Below are positions 6,330-12,487 of a stretch of DNA of 12,487 bases, in pieces. The stretch's first letter is position 1. Each line of letters begins with the position of its first letter. The stretch covers positions 1-12,487 of the forward strand of contig JAEDIN010000032.1 in the NCBI GenBank assembly GCA_016292445.1, given 5' to 3'. The DNA comes from Oscillospiraceae bacterium (GTDB taxonomy: Bacteria; Bacillota; Clostridia; Oscillospirales; Oscillospiraceae). The notes beneath the pieces were generated by a model that worked only from the letters and a program-made list of their open reading frames with translations, made no database searches and was not told the origin of the DNA. A program made the translations under genes and the position numbers.

Positions 6330-7465
6330 TACTCAGTTATCCTTTCGCCTTTAATATATCTTGCCGCCGTCTGGCCGTTAAGGGCCTCGACGGCTTTTAT
6401 TTTTTCCATTCGCCGCTCACGCTCACTGTTATCTGCGCGGCTTAGCTCGCGCTTCATGCCGAGGATAAGCGCGTCGCCGGTGAGGTTTTCAAGCTCAATG
6501 CACTCGCCGCACTCCGTGTATTCCATGAAGCCTGCGACCTTGGGGTCGTAGCTTATGCCCACGGTAGGCACTCCGCAGCCTGCGGCAAACAAAACCGCGT
6601 GCATACGCATGGATACAACAATGCGCATTTTTTTCATAAGCCCCATGCACAGTGCGGCGTCGCCCACCGCAGGCAGGATAACGCAGGGGACATCGGCGGC
6701 GGCAACCGCCCTTTGCGCGGTTTCAAAATCAGCCTTTCGGTTGAGCGTCATAAAAACGGGGGTGAGTCCAAGCTCGTTGTGTGCGTATCTGATCGCAGAC
6801 AAAACCGCGTCAAAATGCTCGTTGAGCCCCTGCCACGGTCTCAGGCAGAAGCAGGCATATTTGCCCTCGGGGTCAATGCCGTTTTTCAGCAAAAAGCCTG
6901 CCGCTTCGTCGTCGCTGCACGCGGAAAGCGACAAAACCGGATCTGCGGCAAGAATAATTTCGGGCTTCGTAACGCCCATGTCATTAAGAAGCGCTGCGCT
7001 GTTTTTGTCGCGCACGCAGATTGCGTCAACGCAGGAGTTCAAAATACCGGCGGTTTTTTTGATGTCGCCCTCACCGGAAATCGGTCCAATGCCGCAGCCG
7101 TACATCAGCACCCGACAGCCGCAGCGTTTTGCAAGGCGCAGCGTGCCGAGGTAGTAGAAAAGACTGCGCCTGCTGGTGACATTCTGAATTAAACTGCCGC
7201 CGCCGTTAATGTAAAGCCCGGCGTTTTTCATGGCGGCAAAAATTCCGACAAAATCAAAGGTGTGCACAGCCTCAACGCCGTACCTTTGTCCGGTTTTCTC
7301 CGGTGAGCGGGTGACAACGCACAGCGAAAGTGTGGGGTCAAAGCCGCGCAGCGTGCCGATGATGGCGCTGAGTATCGCCTCGTCACCGATGTTGCCTGCG
7401 CCGTATGCTCCGCAGATAAGCACCTTGCGGCAGGGGGTATTATGTTTTCGCCTCCGGGCGTTCAA
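6329..7465 (-). CDS. csaB: Polysaccharide pyruvyl transferase CsaB
   Basis: CsaB transfers pyruvate from phosphoenolpyruvate to sugars of secondary cell-wall polymers; the pyruvyl ketal anchors SLH-domain surface proteins. Numbering from the farthest upstream GTG (7474), the motifs are GAYGAGNIGDEAIL (22-35), INGGGSLIQNVTS (89-101), GIGP (128-131), and SMRMHAVLFAAGCGVP (288-303) with GISYDPKVAGF (306-316), all typical of CsaB. The upstream GTG has G-runs abutting it and no spacer. TTG at 7465 has the run GGGGGG 8 bases upstream, so TTG (378 residues) is preferred. The product is cytoplasmic with no signal peptide. The stop codon overlaps the start of the PurN-like gene by one base. No SLH protein or polymer-synthesis gene is seen in this window, so the anchoring role rests on family knowledge. 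Confidence 0.9.
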   Translation of the reverse strand: MNARRRKHNTPCRKVLICGAYGAGNIGDEAILSAIIGTLRGFDPTLSLCVVTRSPEKTGQRYGVEAVHTFDFVGIFAAMKNAGLYINGGGSLIQNVTSRRSLFYYLGTLRLAKRCGCRVLMYGCGIGPISGEGDIKKTAGILNSCVDAICVRDKNSAALLNDMGVTKPEIILAADPVLSLSACSDDEAAGFLLKNGIDPEGKYACFCLRPWQGLNEHFDAVLSAIRYAHNELGLTPVFMTLNRKADFETAQRAVAAADVPCVILPAVGDAALCMGLMKKMRIVVSMRMHAVLFAAGCGVPTVGISYDPKVAGFMEYTECGECIELENLTGDALILGMKRELSRADNSERERRMEKIKAVEALNGQTAARYIKGERITE

Positions 7466-7473
7466 GAGCCGCA

Positions 7474-7479
7474 CCCCCC
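7474..7479 (-). promoter_or_regulatory. G-run ribosome binding site deciding the csaB start
   Basis: On the minus strand GGGGGG ends 8 bases before TTG (codon at 7465-7463) but touches the alternative GTG at 7474. The spacing favours TTG. The hom gene uses a similar G-rich site (GGGGGAG). The match to the anti-Shine-Dalgarno is imperfect, so the start stays uncertain by a few codons. Confidence 0.5.
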
Positions 7480-7498
7480 AAAAATCGCAAAGGAAAAC

Positions 7499-7530
7499 TT
7501 GAAAAAGCGGATAATCTAATATAATATACT
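7499..7530 (+). promoter_or_regulatory. Possible promoter of the phosphatase-GNAT operon
   Basis: TTGAAA (7499-7504) is followed by the AT-rich stretch TAATATAATATACT. The best -10 words are TATAAT (7520-7525, spacer 15) and TATACT (7525-7530, spacer 20); neither has the ideal spacing. The predicted leader of about 75 bases carries a GTCCG/CGGAC pair (7546-7550 and 7583-7587 region). It overlaps the csaB promoter region on the other strand, so the two directions may compete. Confidence 0.35.
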
Positions 7531-7559
7531 ATTATACATTTTACGGTCCGCAAGGTCAA
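7531..7559 (-). promoter_or_regulatory. Predicted housekeeping promoter of csaB
   Basis: On the minus strand TTGACC (-35; plus-strand bases 7554-7559) and a perfect TATAAT (-10; 7531-7536) are exactly 17 bases apart. The start would fall near 7524, about 55 bases before the csaB start. This is among the best promoter matches in the window. Confidence 0.72.
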
Positions 7560-7607
7560 GGCGAAACAGGTCGAAGACTGTCGGACGCAGCAAGGAAAAT
7601 TATCGAA

Positions 7608-8753
7608 ATGACTACTTTATACCTCATTCGCCATGCCCAGGCTGAGGGCAACCTCTACCGAATTGCCCAAGGGCAGTTTGACAGCTATATCACCGAGCAG
7701 GGCTACAGGCAGATAGACGCTCTTGCCGAGCGTTTTAAGGACATACACATTGATGCGCTGTATTCAAGCGATCTGCGCAGAACGCGCGCCACGGCGCAGG
7801 CGATAACGCGCTATCACGACCTCACGGTGCACACCACGCCCCGACTGCGCGAGATAAGCCTCGGAGTGTGCGAGGGCATGAGCTTCGGCGATATGCGGAA
7901 GCTTGACCCGGTGCAGATGGATTACTTTAACAACGACCCCGAAAAATGGCGCTGCGAGGGAGCAGAGACCTTTGCCGAGTGTACCGAGAGAATGCTCAGC
8001 GTTGTCACCGAGATAGCTGAGGCAAACGACGGCAAAACCGTCGCCGTTGTCAGCCACGGCATGGCGATACGCTCCATGCTTGCGCGCATTATGGGCGTCA
8101 AAAGCGAGGACATTTCGAGCCTGCCCCACGGCGATAACACCGCCGTAACGCTGCTGCACTATGATAAGGGCAGGTACAAGGTCGAGTATTACAACGATAA
8201 CTCCCACCTGCCCGATGCGCTTTCGACCTTTGCAAAGCAGACATGGTGGCGCAAGGAGACCGGCGGCAGGGACGCTGAGAATTTGAGCTATGCGCCGCTG
8301 TCACCCTTCGAGCATCCCGAGGTGTATATCGATTTTTACCGGCAGGCATGGCTTGCCGCCCATGGTGATCTGAAATTTTTCTCCGCCGACTGGTATCTCA
8401 CGGCGGCAGAGCGGCATTTTGAGCGCGAGAAAAACTCCATCATCGGCGTTTACAGGCTCGACGAGCTTATCGGCATTCTGGAGCTTGACTGCCAAAAGGG
8501 CGCGCACGCCTCCTACGGCTGGATAAGCCTCATCTGCATGAAGGATGAGTATCGCCGCAAGGGCCTGGGCATTCAGCCGCTGGGCTACGCTATAACGCAT
8601 TTTCAGAAGCTCGGCTTTAAATCGGCAAGGCTTCATGTGTCGAGCCAAAATGAGCGCGCCGTCAGGTTTTACACGCGCTGCGGCTTTGAAAAGCTCGGTG
8701 AGGAATCGGGAGCGGGCGCACCACTGTATCTGATGGAGAAAAAATTTAAGTAA
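7608..8753 (+). CDS. Histidine phosphatase fused to a GNAT acetyltransferase
   Basis: One 381-residue chain carries two enzyme domains. Residues 1 to about 200 are a branch-1 histidine (phosphoglycerate mutase-like) phosphatase: catalytic R8-H9 in YLIRHAQAEGN, the SSDLRRTRAT segment (53-62), REISLGVCEG (81-90) with E82, and the second histidine H150 in VVSHGMAIR. The active site looks complete. After a linker of about 50 residues, residues 255-381 form a GNAT acyltransferase: EYRRKGLGIQPLGYAI (314-329) contains the acetyl-CoA loop RRKGLG (316-321), and NERAVRFYTRCGFEKLGE (348-365) is the usual C-terminal motif. Substrates are not apparent. A shared small-molecule substrate, or dephosphorylation and acylation of related targets, is inference. 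The start is ATG 7608 with AAGGA 11 bases upstream. It is first in a tight operon; the next gene begins 13 bases on. Confidence 0.9.
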   Translation: MTTLYLIRHAQAEGNLYRIAQGQFDSYITEQGYRQIDALAERFKDIHIDALYSSDLRRTRATAQAITRYHDLTVHTTPRLREISLGVCEGMSFGDMRKLDPVQMDYFNNDPEKWRCEGAETFAECTERMLSVVTEIAEANDGKTVAVVSHGMAIRSMLARIMGVKSEDISSLPHGDNTAVTLLHYDKGRYKVEYYNDNSHLPDALSTFAKQTWWRKETGGRDAENLSYAPLSPFEHPEVYIDFYRQAWLAAHGDLKFFSADWYLTAAERHFEREKNSIIGVYRLDELIGILELDCQKGAHASYGWISLICMKDEYRRKGLGIQPLGYAITHFQKLGFKSARLHVSSQNERAVRFYTRCGFEKLGEESGAGAPLYLMEKKFK

Positions 8754-8766
8754 GAAGCAAGAAAAT

Positions 8767-9861
8767 ATGTGGAGAGAAAATGCAAGAGTAAAAAAGCTTG
8801 ATACAAAAAATCGGCGCATCATCGCTGTTTCGGATATCCACGCAAACCTGCCGTATTTTAAGGCACTGCTGGAAAAGGTCGGCTTTTCGGAAATCGACGA
8901 GCTTATAATTGACGGCGACTTTTTGGAAAAGGGCGAATACAGTCTTGAAACGCTGCGCTTTGTCATGGAGCTTTGCGCACATGGCAACTGCCACGCCGTT
9001 TGCGGCAACTGTGACGGTTGGTCTGATGCAGTCGATGCCGACAGCGCGTTTTGGACGGCGAGGATAGTCGAATATATGCTCAGCCGCGGCGGCGGACTTA
9101 TCTGGGATATGCTCGCCGAGCAGGGCGTTACCGTCACCGGAGAGCTGGACTTTACGCCTTATGTTTCCGTGCTGCGCGAAAAGTACAAGGCCGAGTTTGA
9201 TTTCATCCGCTCGCTGCCGCATATCATCGAAACGGAAAGCTGTATTTTCGTTCACGGCGGCATAAAGCCCGGTGTTGCGATGGATAAGCAGAGGGGCGGC
9301 GACTGCATGAAGTTCGATAACTTCATGAGCTACGGCTATACCTTTGACAAGTGGGTCGTCGTAGGCCACTGGCCGGTGGTTTTGTACCATGAAAACTATG
9401 TCTGCGCAAACCCCATCATCGACCGCGGGCATAGAGTGATATCCATTGACGGCGGCTGCGTTCTCAAGGACGACGGGCAGCTCAACGCGCTCATCATTCC
9501 CTTTGACGGCAGCGAGGATTTTTCCTTTGCTGCCTACGACCCGTTCCCCGTGAAAACGGTGAAAACCGCGCAGAAGGGAAGCGAGAGCTCCTATTACATC
9601 CGCTGGGGTGATAACGAGGTGCAGGTGCTTTCCCGAGGCGAGGAATTTTCGCTGTGCCGCCATGTACGCACGGGCTACGAGATGGAGATACTGACGAAAT
9701 ATTTGTACTCGAACGAGGAGTTTTGCAAATGCAACGACTCGACCGACCTTGTGCTGGAGCTGTCACCGGGCGATAAGGTCAGCGTGGTCGAGGAAACGAG
9801 CAGGGGATACCTTGTCAAGCAAAACGGCATCTCGGGCTGGTATTGGGGAGAGCTGATTTAA
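8767..9861 (+). CDS. Metallophosphoesterase with C-terminal SH3-like domain
   Basis: This 364-residue calcineurin-like phosphoesterase shows the metal-site motifs in order: SDIHAN (22-27; D23, H25), GDFLEKG (50-56; D51), GNCD (80-83; N81), VHGG (162-165; H163) and VGHWP (199-203; H201), then IDRG and ISIDGG. The layout resembles PPP-type phosphatases, with GNCD in place of the commoner GNHD/E. About residues 325-364 (LELSPGDKVSVVEETSRGYL, then ISGWYWGELI) look like a bacterial SH3 domain, usually a peptide- or wall-binding module. There is no signal peptide, so it should be cytoplasmic. The substrate is unknown. The start is uncertain: ATG 8767 has only a weak purine-rich upstream sequence, and a tiny out-of-frame ATGCAAGAGTAA at 8780 follows a better GGAGAG. 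It overlaps the next gene by one base (TAATG). Confidence 0.85.
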   Translation: MWRENARVKKLDTKNRRIIAVSDIHANLPYFKALLEKVGFSEIDELIIDGDFLEKGEYSLETLRFVMELCAHGNCHAVCGNCDGWSDAVDADSAFWTARIVEYMLSRGGGLIWDMLAEQGVTVTGELDFTPYVSVLREKYKAEFDFIRSLPHIIETESCIFVHGGIKPGVAMDKQRGGDCMKFDNFMSYGYTFDKWVVVGHWPVVLYHENYVCANPIIDRGHRVISIDGGCVLKDDGQLNALIIPFDGSEDFSFAAYDPFPVKTVKTAQKGSESSYYIRWGDNEVQVLSRGEEFSLCRHVRTGYEMEILTKYLYSNEEFCKCNDSTDLVLELSPGDKVSVVEETSRGYLVKQNGISGWYWGELI

Positions 9862-11804
9862 TGGAAAACCTTGAATTTTTACCCGTTTCAAAGGATGAGA
9901 TGATCGAGCGCGGCTGGTGGTGGTACGATTTTCTGCTGGTCACGGGTGACGCGTATGTCGATCACCCGAGCTTCGGCTCGGCGGTCATCGGCAGGGTGCT
10001 CGAGGCAGAGGGCTACCGCGTCGCGGTGCTTGCCCAGCCCGACTGGCATTCGGCGGCAGACTTTGCCGCATTCGGCAGACCCAAGCTCGGCGTGCTTATC
10101 GGAGCGGGCAATCTCGACTCCATGGTCGCGCACTACACGGCGGCGAAAAAACGCCGCGGCGAGGACTTCTATTCGCCCGGAAAAAAGGCGGGTCTGCGCC
10201 CGGACAGAGCGACTATTGTATATTCAAACCGCGCAAGAGAGGCTTTCGGACCCGATGTGCCGATAATCATCGGCGGCCTCGAGGCGAGCCTGCGCCGCTT
10301 TGCGCACTACGACTATTGGGACGATAAGGTGCGCCGCTCGATACTGGCCGATTCGGGCGCGGATATGTTGGTGTACGGCATGGGCGAGTACGCCGAGCGT
10401 GAGATAGCCAAGCGGCTTAAAAAGAAGATACCCGTAAGCGAGATGACGGACATTAAGGGTACGGCATATCTGACGCACGACCCCGGGAAGTGCGCCTTTG
10501 AGAGCGTCACGCTGCCCTCGTTTGCCGATGTGTGCGAGTCAAAGCGTTTTTACGCCGATGCAACGCGCATCGAGTACGCAGAGCATGATCCGGTGCGCGG
10601 CAGGGCGATGATACAGGAGCATGACGGCAGGTATCTTGTCGTAAATCCGCCTGCCATGCCGCTTACGACAAAGGAGCTTGACTTTGTCGCCGAGCTTCCC
10701 TATACCAAGACCTATCACCCCATGTACGAGCCTCTCGGCGGCGTTCCAGCCATCGAGGAGGTGCGCTTTTCCGTTATCCACAACCGCGGCTGCTTCGGCG
10801 GCTGCAACTTCTGCGCACTGGCATTCCATCAGGGCAGGATGGTCACCTGCCGCAGTCACGAAAGTCTTATCCGCGAGGTCACCGAGCTTACCAAATTCCC
10901 CGATTTCAAGGGCTACATTAACGATGTCGGCGGCCCGTCGGCAAACTTTCGCCACCACTCCTGCAAAAAGCAGGCCAAGTACGGTATGTGCGCCGACAAA
11001 CGCTGTCTTGCGCCATACCCCTGTAAAAATCTCGACGCCGACCACTCGGATTATCTTGCCCTGCTGCGCAAGCTGCGTGCCATTCCGGGCGTAAAAAAGG
11101 TGTTTGTACGCAGCGGCATCCGCTACGACTATATGCTCGAGGACAAGAATAACGAATTTTTCTCCGAGCTTGTCAAATACCATATCTCCGGCCAGCTCAA
11201 GGTCGCGCCCGAGCATTGCATCGACTCGGTGCTCGACTACATGGGCAAGCCGCATATCGAGGTATACGAGCGCTTTCTCGAGCAGTACAAGAAGCTCAAC
11301 ACAAAGTTTTCCAAGGAGCAGTATATCGTTCCCTACCTCATGAGCTCCCACCCCGGCAGCACACTTGAGGACGCCGTCGCGCTGGCAGAGTATCTCAACA
11401 AAATGGGCCGTCAGCCCGAGCAGGTGCAGGACTTTTACCCCACACCGGGCACTGTCTCGACCTGTATGTATTACACGGGAATCGACCCGATAACGATGAA
11501 GTCGGTGTATGTCGCAAGGACCCCGACGGAAAAGGCGATGCAGCGCGCTTTGCTCCAATGGAAAAGACCGGATAAGCGCAAGCTCGTTATCGAGGCCTTA
11601 AAAGCCGCAGGCCGCGAGGATCTCATCGGCTACACACCCGAGTGCTTAGTGCGACCCGACAGACCGGCAAATTCAAGGCCCAAAGCTGCGAAAAAACCGC
11701 CGGAGCCTGCCAAGCCCAAGAAGTCCGAGGGCTACAAAAAGGGCTGGGCAAAGCCGAAGCCGAAGAAAAACGCGAAGCCGAATAAGGCGAGAAAGGGAAA
11801 ATAA
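9861..11804 (+). CDS. ygiQ: YgiQ-family radical SAM protein
   Basis: A 647-residue member of the YgiQ (UPF0313) radical SAM family, whose reaction is not established. The N-terminal domain has FLLVTGDAYVDHPSFGSAVI and PIIIGGLEASLRRFAHYDYW. The radical SAM core has the iron-sulphur cysteines C311, C315 and C318 in RGCFGGCNFC. The spacing is C-x3-C-x2-C, so the cluster site is intact. LKVAPEH and the later PEQVQDFYPTPGT-type segment are also typical. The C-terminus from about residue 597 is a basic, low-complexity Lys/Pro/Ala tail, a likely RNA or nucleic-acid contact. The start ATG 9861 shares a base with the upstream stop codon and has GGGGAG 10 bases before it. An in-frame ATG at 9843 would overlap further and lacks a site. 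Confidence 0.93.
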   Translation: MENLEFLPVSKDEMIERGWWWYDFLLVTGDAYVDHPSFGSAVIGRVLEAEGYRVAVLAQPDWHSAADFAAFGRPKLGVLIGAGNLDSMVAHYTAAKKRRGEDFYSPGKKAGLRPDRATIVYSNRAREAFGPDVPIIIGGLEASLRRFAHYDYWDDKVRRSILADSGADMLVYGMGEYAEREIAKRLKKKIPVSEMTDIKGTAYLTHDPGKCAFESVTLPSFADVCESKRFYADATRIEYAEHDPVRGRAMIQEHDGRYLVVNPPAMPLTTKELDFVAELPYTKTYHPMYEPLGGVPAIEEVRFSVIHNRGCFGGCNFCALAFHQGRMVTCRSHESLIREVTELTKFPDFKGYINDVGGPSANFRHHSCKKQAKYGMCADKRCLAPYPCKNLDADHSDYLALLRKLRAIPGVKKVFVRSGIRYDYMLEDKNNEFFSELVKYHISGQLKVAPEHCIDSVLDYMGKPHIEVYERFLEQYKKLNTKFSKEQYIVPYLMSSHPGSTLEDAVALAEYLNKMGRQPEQVQDFYPTPGTVSTCMYYTGIDPITMKSVYVARTPTEKAMQRALLQWKRPDKRKLVIEALKAAGREDLIGYTPECLVRPDRPANSRPKAAKKPPEPAKPKKSEGYKKGWAKPKPKKNAKPNKARKGK

Positions 11805-11806
11805 AA

Positions 11807-12091
11807 ATGAACGAAACACTGATAAGCGTTGTGTGGTACGCAGTTGCCGCCATGAATGTCATTGCATTCGTGCTGATGGGCGTTGACAAGATAAAAGCCA
11901 AGATGGACAAACGCCGCATACCCGAGCGTGTGCTGTTTGCCTTTGCGATTTTGTTCGGAGCAATGGGCGGTACGATCGGAATGTACTCTTTCCGCCACAA
12001 GACAAAGCACTGGTATTTTGCCGTGTTCTTTCCGGCGCTGGCTTTGGTGCAATTTGCCCTGTTGGTTTACTTTAAGTTCAGCACTATCTGA
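11807..12091 (+). CDS. DUF1294 small membrane protein
   Basis: A 94-residue protein with three hydrophobic segments (about 5-24, 42-58, 70-90). The family's signature is present: MGVDKIKAK (24-32), RIPE (37-40), LFGAMGGTIGMYSFRHKTKH (49-68), in which GGxxGM and FRHKTKH are diagnostic. Function in the family is unknown. It begins 2 bases after the ygiQ stop with AAAGGG in the end of ygiQ as ribosome binding site, so it is the last gene of the operon and ends just before a terminator. Confidence 0.9.
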   Translation: MNETLISVVWYAVAAMNVIAFVLMGVDKIKAKMDKRRIPERVLFAFAILFGAMGGTIGMYSFRHKTKHWYFAVFFPALALVQFALLVYFKFSTI

Positions 12092-12095
12092 TAAG

Positions 12096-12127
12096 AAAAC
12101 CGCCTTTGAGAAATCAAAGGCGGTTTT
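12096..12127. terminator. Rho-independent terminator with GAAA tetraloop
   Basis: A perfect 14-bp stem (AAAACCGCCTTTGA and its complement) closes a GAAA loop and runs into a T-rich tail on the plus strand (TTTTAGCTTTAGCTTTTT). It starts 5 bases after the DUF1294 stop codon. The A-rich 5' arm gives a U tail on the minus strand too, so it may also stop transcripts of the convergent DUF378 gene. Confidence 0.92.
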
Positions 12128-12142
12128 AGCTTTAGCTTTTTG

Positions 12143-12258
12143 GCTGTCTTGAAACCTGTTCCTGCCGCCTGTCAATCCGAAGCCAATAGGCAGGTGTTCG
12201 GGAAAAAGCCGCTGACAGGTGCCCGTCAAAACCGACAGGCATCAGTTTTTAAGACAGC
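12143..12258. other. Non-coding stretch with nested inverted repeats (possible structured RNA)
   Basis: No plausible gene lies between the terminator and the DUF378 stop. The ends pair: GCTGTCTT (12143-12150) with AAGACAGC (12251-12258), extendable to about 12 pairs with one G-U. Inside are GCCTGTC (12167-12173) with GACAGGC (12234-12240), CCTGCC (12161-12166) with GGCAGG (12189-12194), and a further GACAGGT copy (12214-12220). Several mutually exclusive folds are possible. It could be a small RNA, the 3' untranslated end of the DUF378 message, or a decayed repeat. It did not match any RNA family known to me. Confidence 0.35.
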
Positions 12259-12260
12259 TC

Positions 12261-12467
12261 TTATTCGTCGGGACAACAGTCGCGCTTAAACAGCAGGGAA
12301 ATACACCAAAGTGCGGCGAGACCGACAAGGGTGTAGATAACACGGCTCACGACGGCGGTCTGTCCGCCGCAGATCCATGCAACGATGTCAAATCTGAAAA
12401 GTCCGATGCTGCCCCAGTTGATACCGCCGATGATGGTCAGTATCAGCGCAATGCGATCTATAATCAT
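12261..12467 (-). CDS. DUF378 small membrane protein
   Basis: A 68-residue membrane protein with two hydrophobic helices. The family pattern is clear: LTIIGGINWGSIGLFRFDIVAWICG and then SRVIYTLVGLAALWCISLL, ending in a short charged tail with a CC pair. Function is unknown in this family. ATG 12467 is chosen because AAAGGAG (12478-12484) lies 10 bases upstream; the farther TTG at 12476 would lie only 2 bases from that site. It is convergent with the DUF1294 operon. Its promoter lies outside the window. Confidence 0.88.
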   Translation of the reverse strand: MIIDRIALILTIIGGINWGSIGLFRFDIVAWICGGQTAVVSRVIYTLVGLAALWCISLLFKRDCCPDE

Positions 12468-12477
12468 GGTGCACAAA

Positions 12478-12484
12478 CTCCTTT
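12478..12484 (-). promoter_or_regulatory. Ribosome binding site of the DUF378 gene
   Basis: On the minus strand AAAGGAG sits 10 bases upstream of ATG 12467. It excludes the upstream TTG at 12476 as a start because the gap to that codon would be too small. Confidence 0.75.
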
Positions 12485-12487
12485 CTT

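Noticed and set aside
9843..9860. Upstream in-frame start for ygiQ
   Set aside because: It lies inside the preceding gene without a ribosome binding site, whereas ATG 9861 has GGGGAG at good spacing and the common TAATG overlap.
10539..11558. Minus-strand open frame of 339 codons within the YgiQ gene
   Set aside because: Shadow of a certain radical SAM coding region; no start site signal or motif.
1..12487. CRISPR array, tRNA, rRNA, insertion sequence or phage module
   Set aside because: No regularly spaced repeat array, no cloverleaf sequence, no transposase or integrase and no terminal repeats with target duplications were found on either strand.

Overview
The window reads as chromosomal DNA of a Gram-positive anaerobe of the class Clostridia, probably a gut Oscillospiraceae/Ruminococcaceae-type organism. 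This is inferred from gene content (TAXI-type TRAP transporter, CsaB, YgiQ, DUF378 and DUF1294 proteins), the moderately high G+C coding sequence with AT-rich intergenic gaps, and strong GGAGG-type ribosome binding sites. No rRNA, tRNA, CRISPR array, insertion sequence or phage gene was seen. The assignment is inference; no database search was possible.

Layout, left to right. (1) 1-2182, minus strand: homoserine dehydrogenase (hom) followed by aspartate-semialdehyde dehydrogenase (asd), two consecutive enzymes of the aspartate pathway towards threonine and methionine, with asd also feeding lysine and diaminopimelate. A perfect hairpin lies between them, and asd is cut by the left edge. (2) 2183-2532: a 350-bp AT-rich divergent regulatory region with one well-formed promoter per direction, palindromic operator-like sites around the rightward promoter, and a cluster of GCAAAAA/TTTTTGC repeats. 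(3) 2533-5623, plus strand: a lipoprotein binding protein of the TAXI family and its fused TRAP permease, separated by a strong hairpin that probably lets the binding protein be made in excess. A bidirectional terminator follows.

(4) 5706-7465, minus strand: csaB (polysaccharide pyruvyl transferase), translationally coupled through a TAATG overlap to a PurN-fold protein. In that protein all three catalytic residues of formyltransferases, and the substrate-binding motifs, are replaced. This is the most unusual gene in the window. (5) 7608-12091, plus strand: a compact four-gene operon with gaps of 13 bp or less: a histidine phosphatase/GNAT acetyltransferase fusion, a metallophosphoesterase with a C-terminal SH3-like domain, a YgiQ-family radical SAM protein with a Lys/Pro-rich tail, and a small DUF1294 membrane protein. 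It ends in a GAAA-tetraloop terminator. (6) 12128-12260: a non-coding stretch rich in inverted repeats. (7) 12261-12467, minus strand: a small DUF378 membrane protein.

Most of the window is ordinary metabolism and transport. The points that deserve attention are the catalytically stripped PurN paralogue tied to csaB, the phosphatase-acetyltransferase fusion, the repeat-dense hom/TAXI divergent promoter region, and the structured 12.14-12.26 kb gap.
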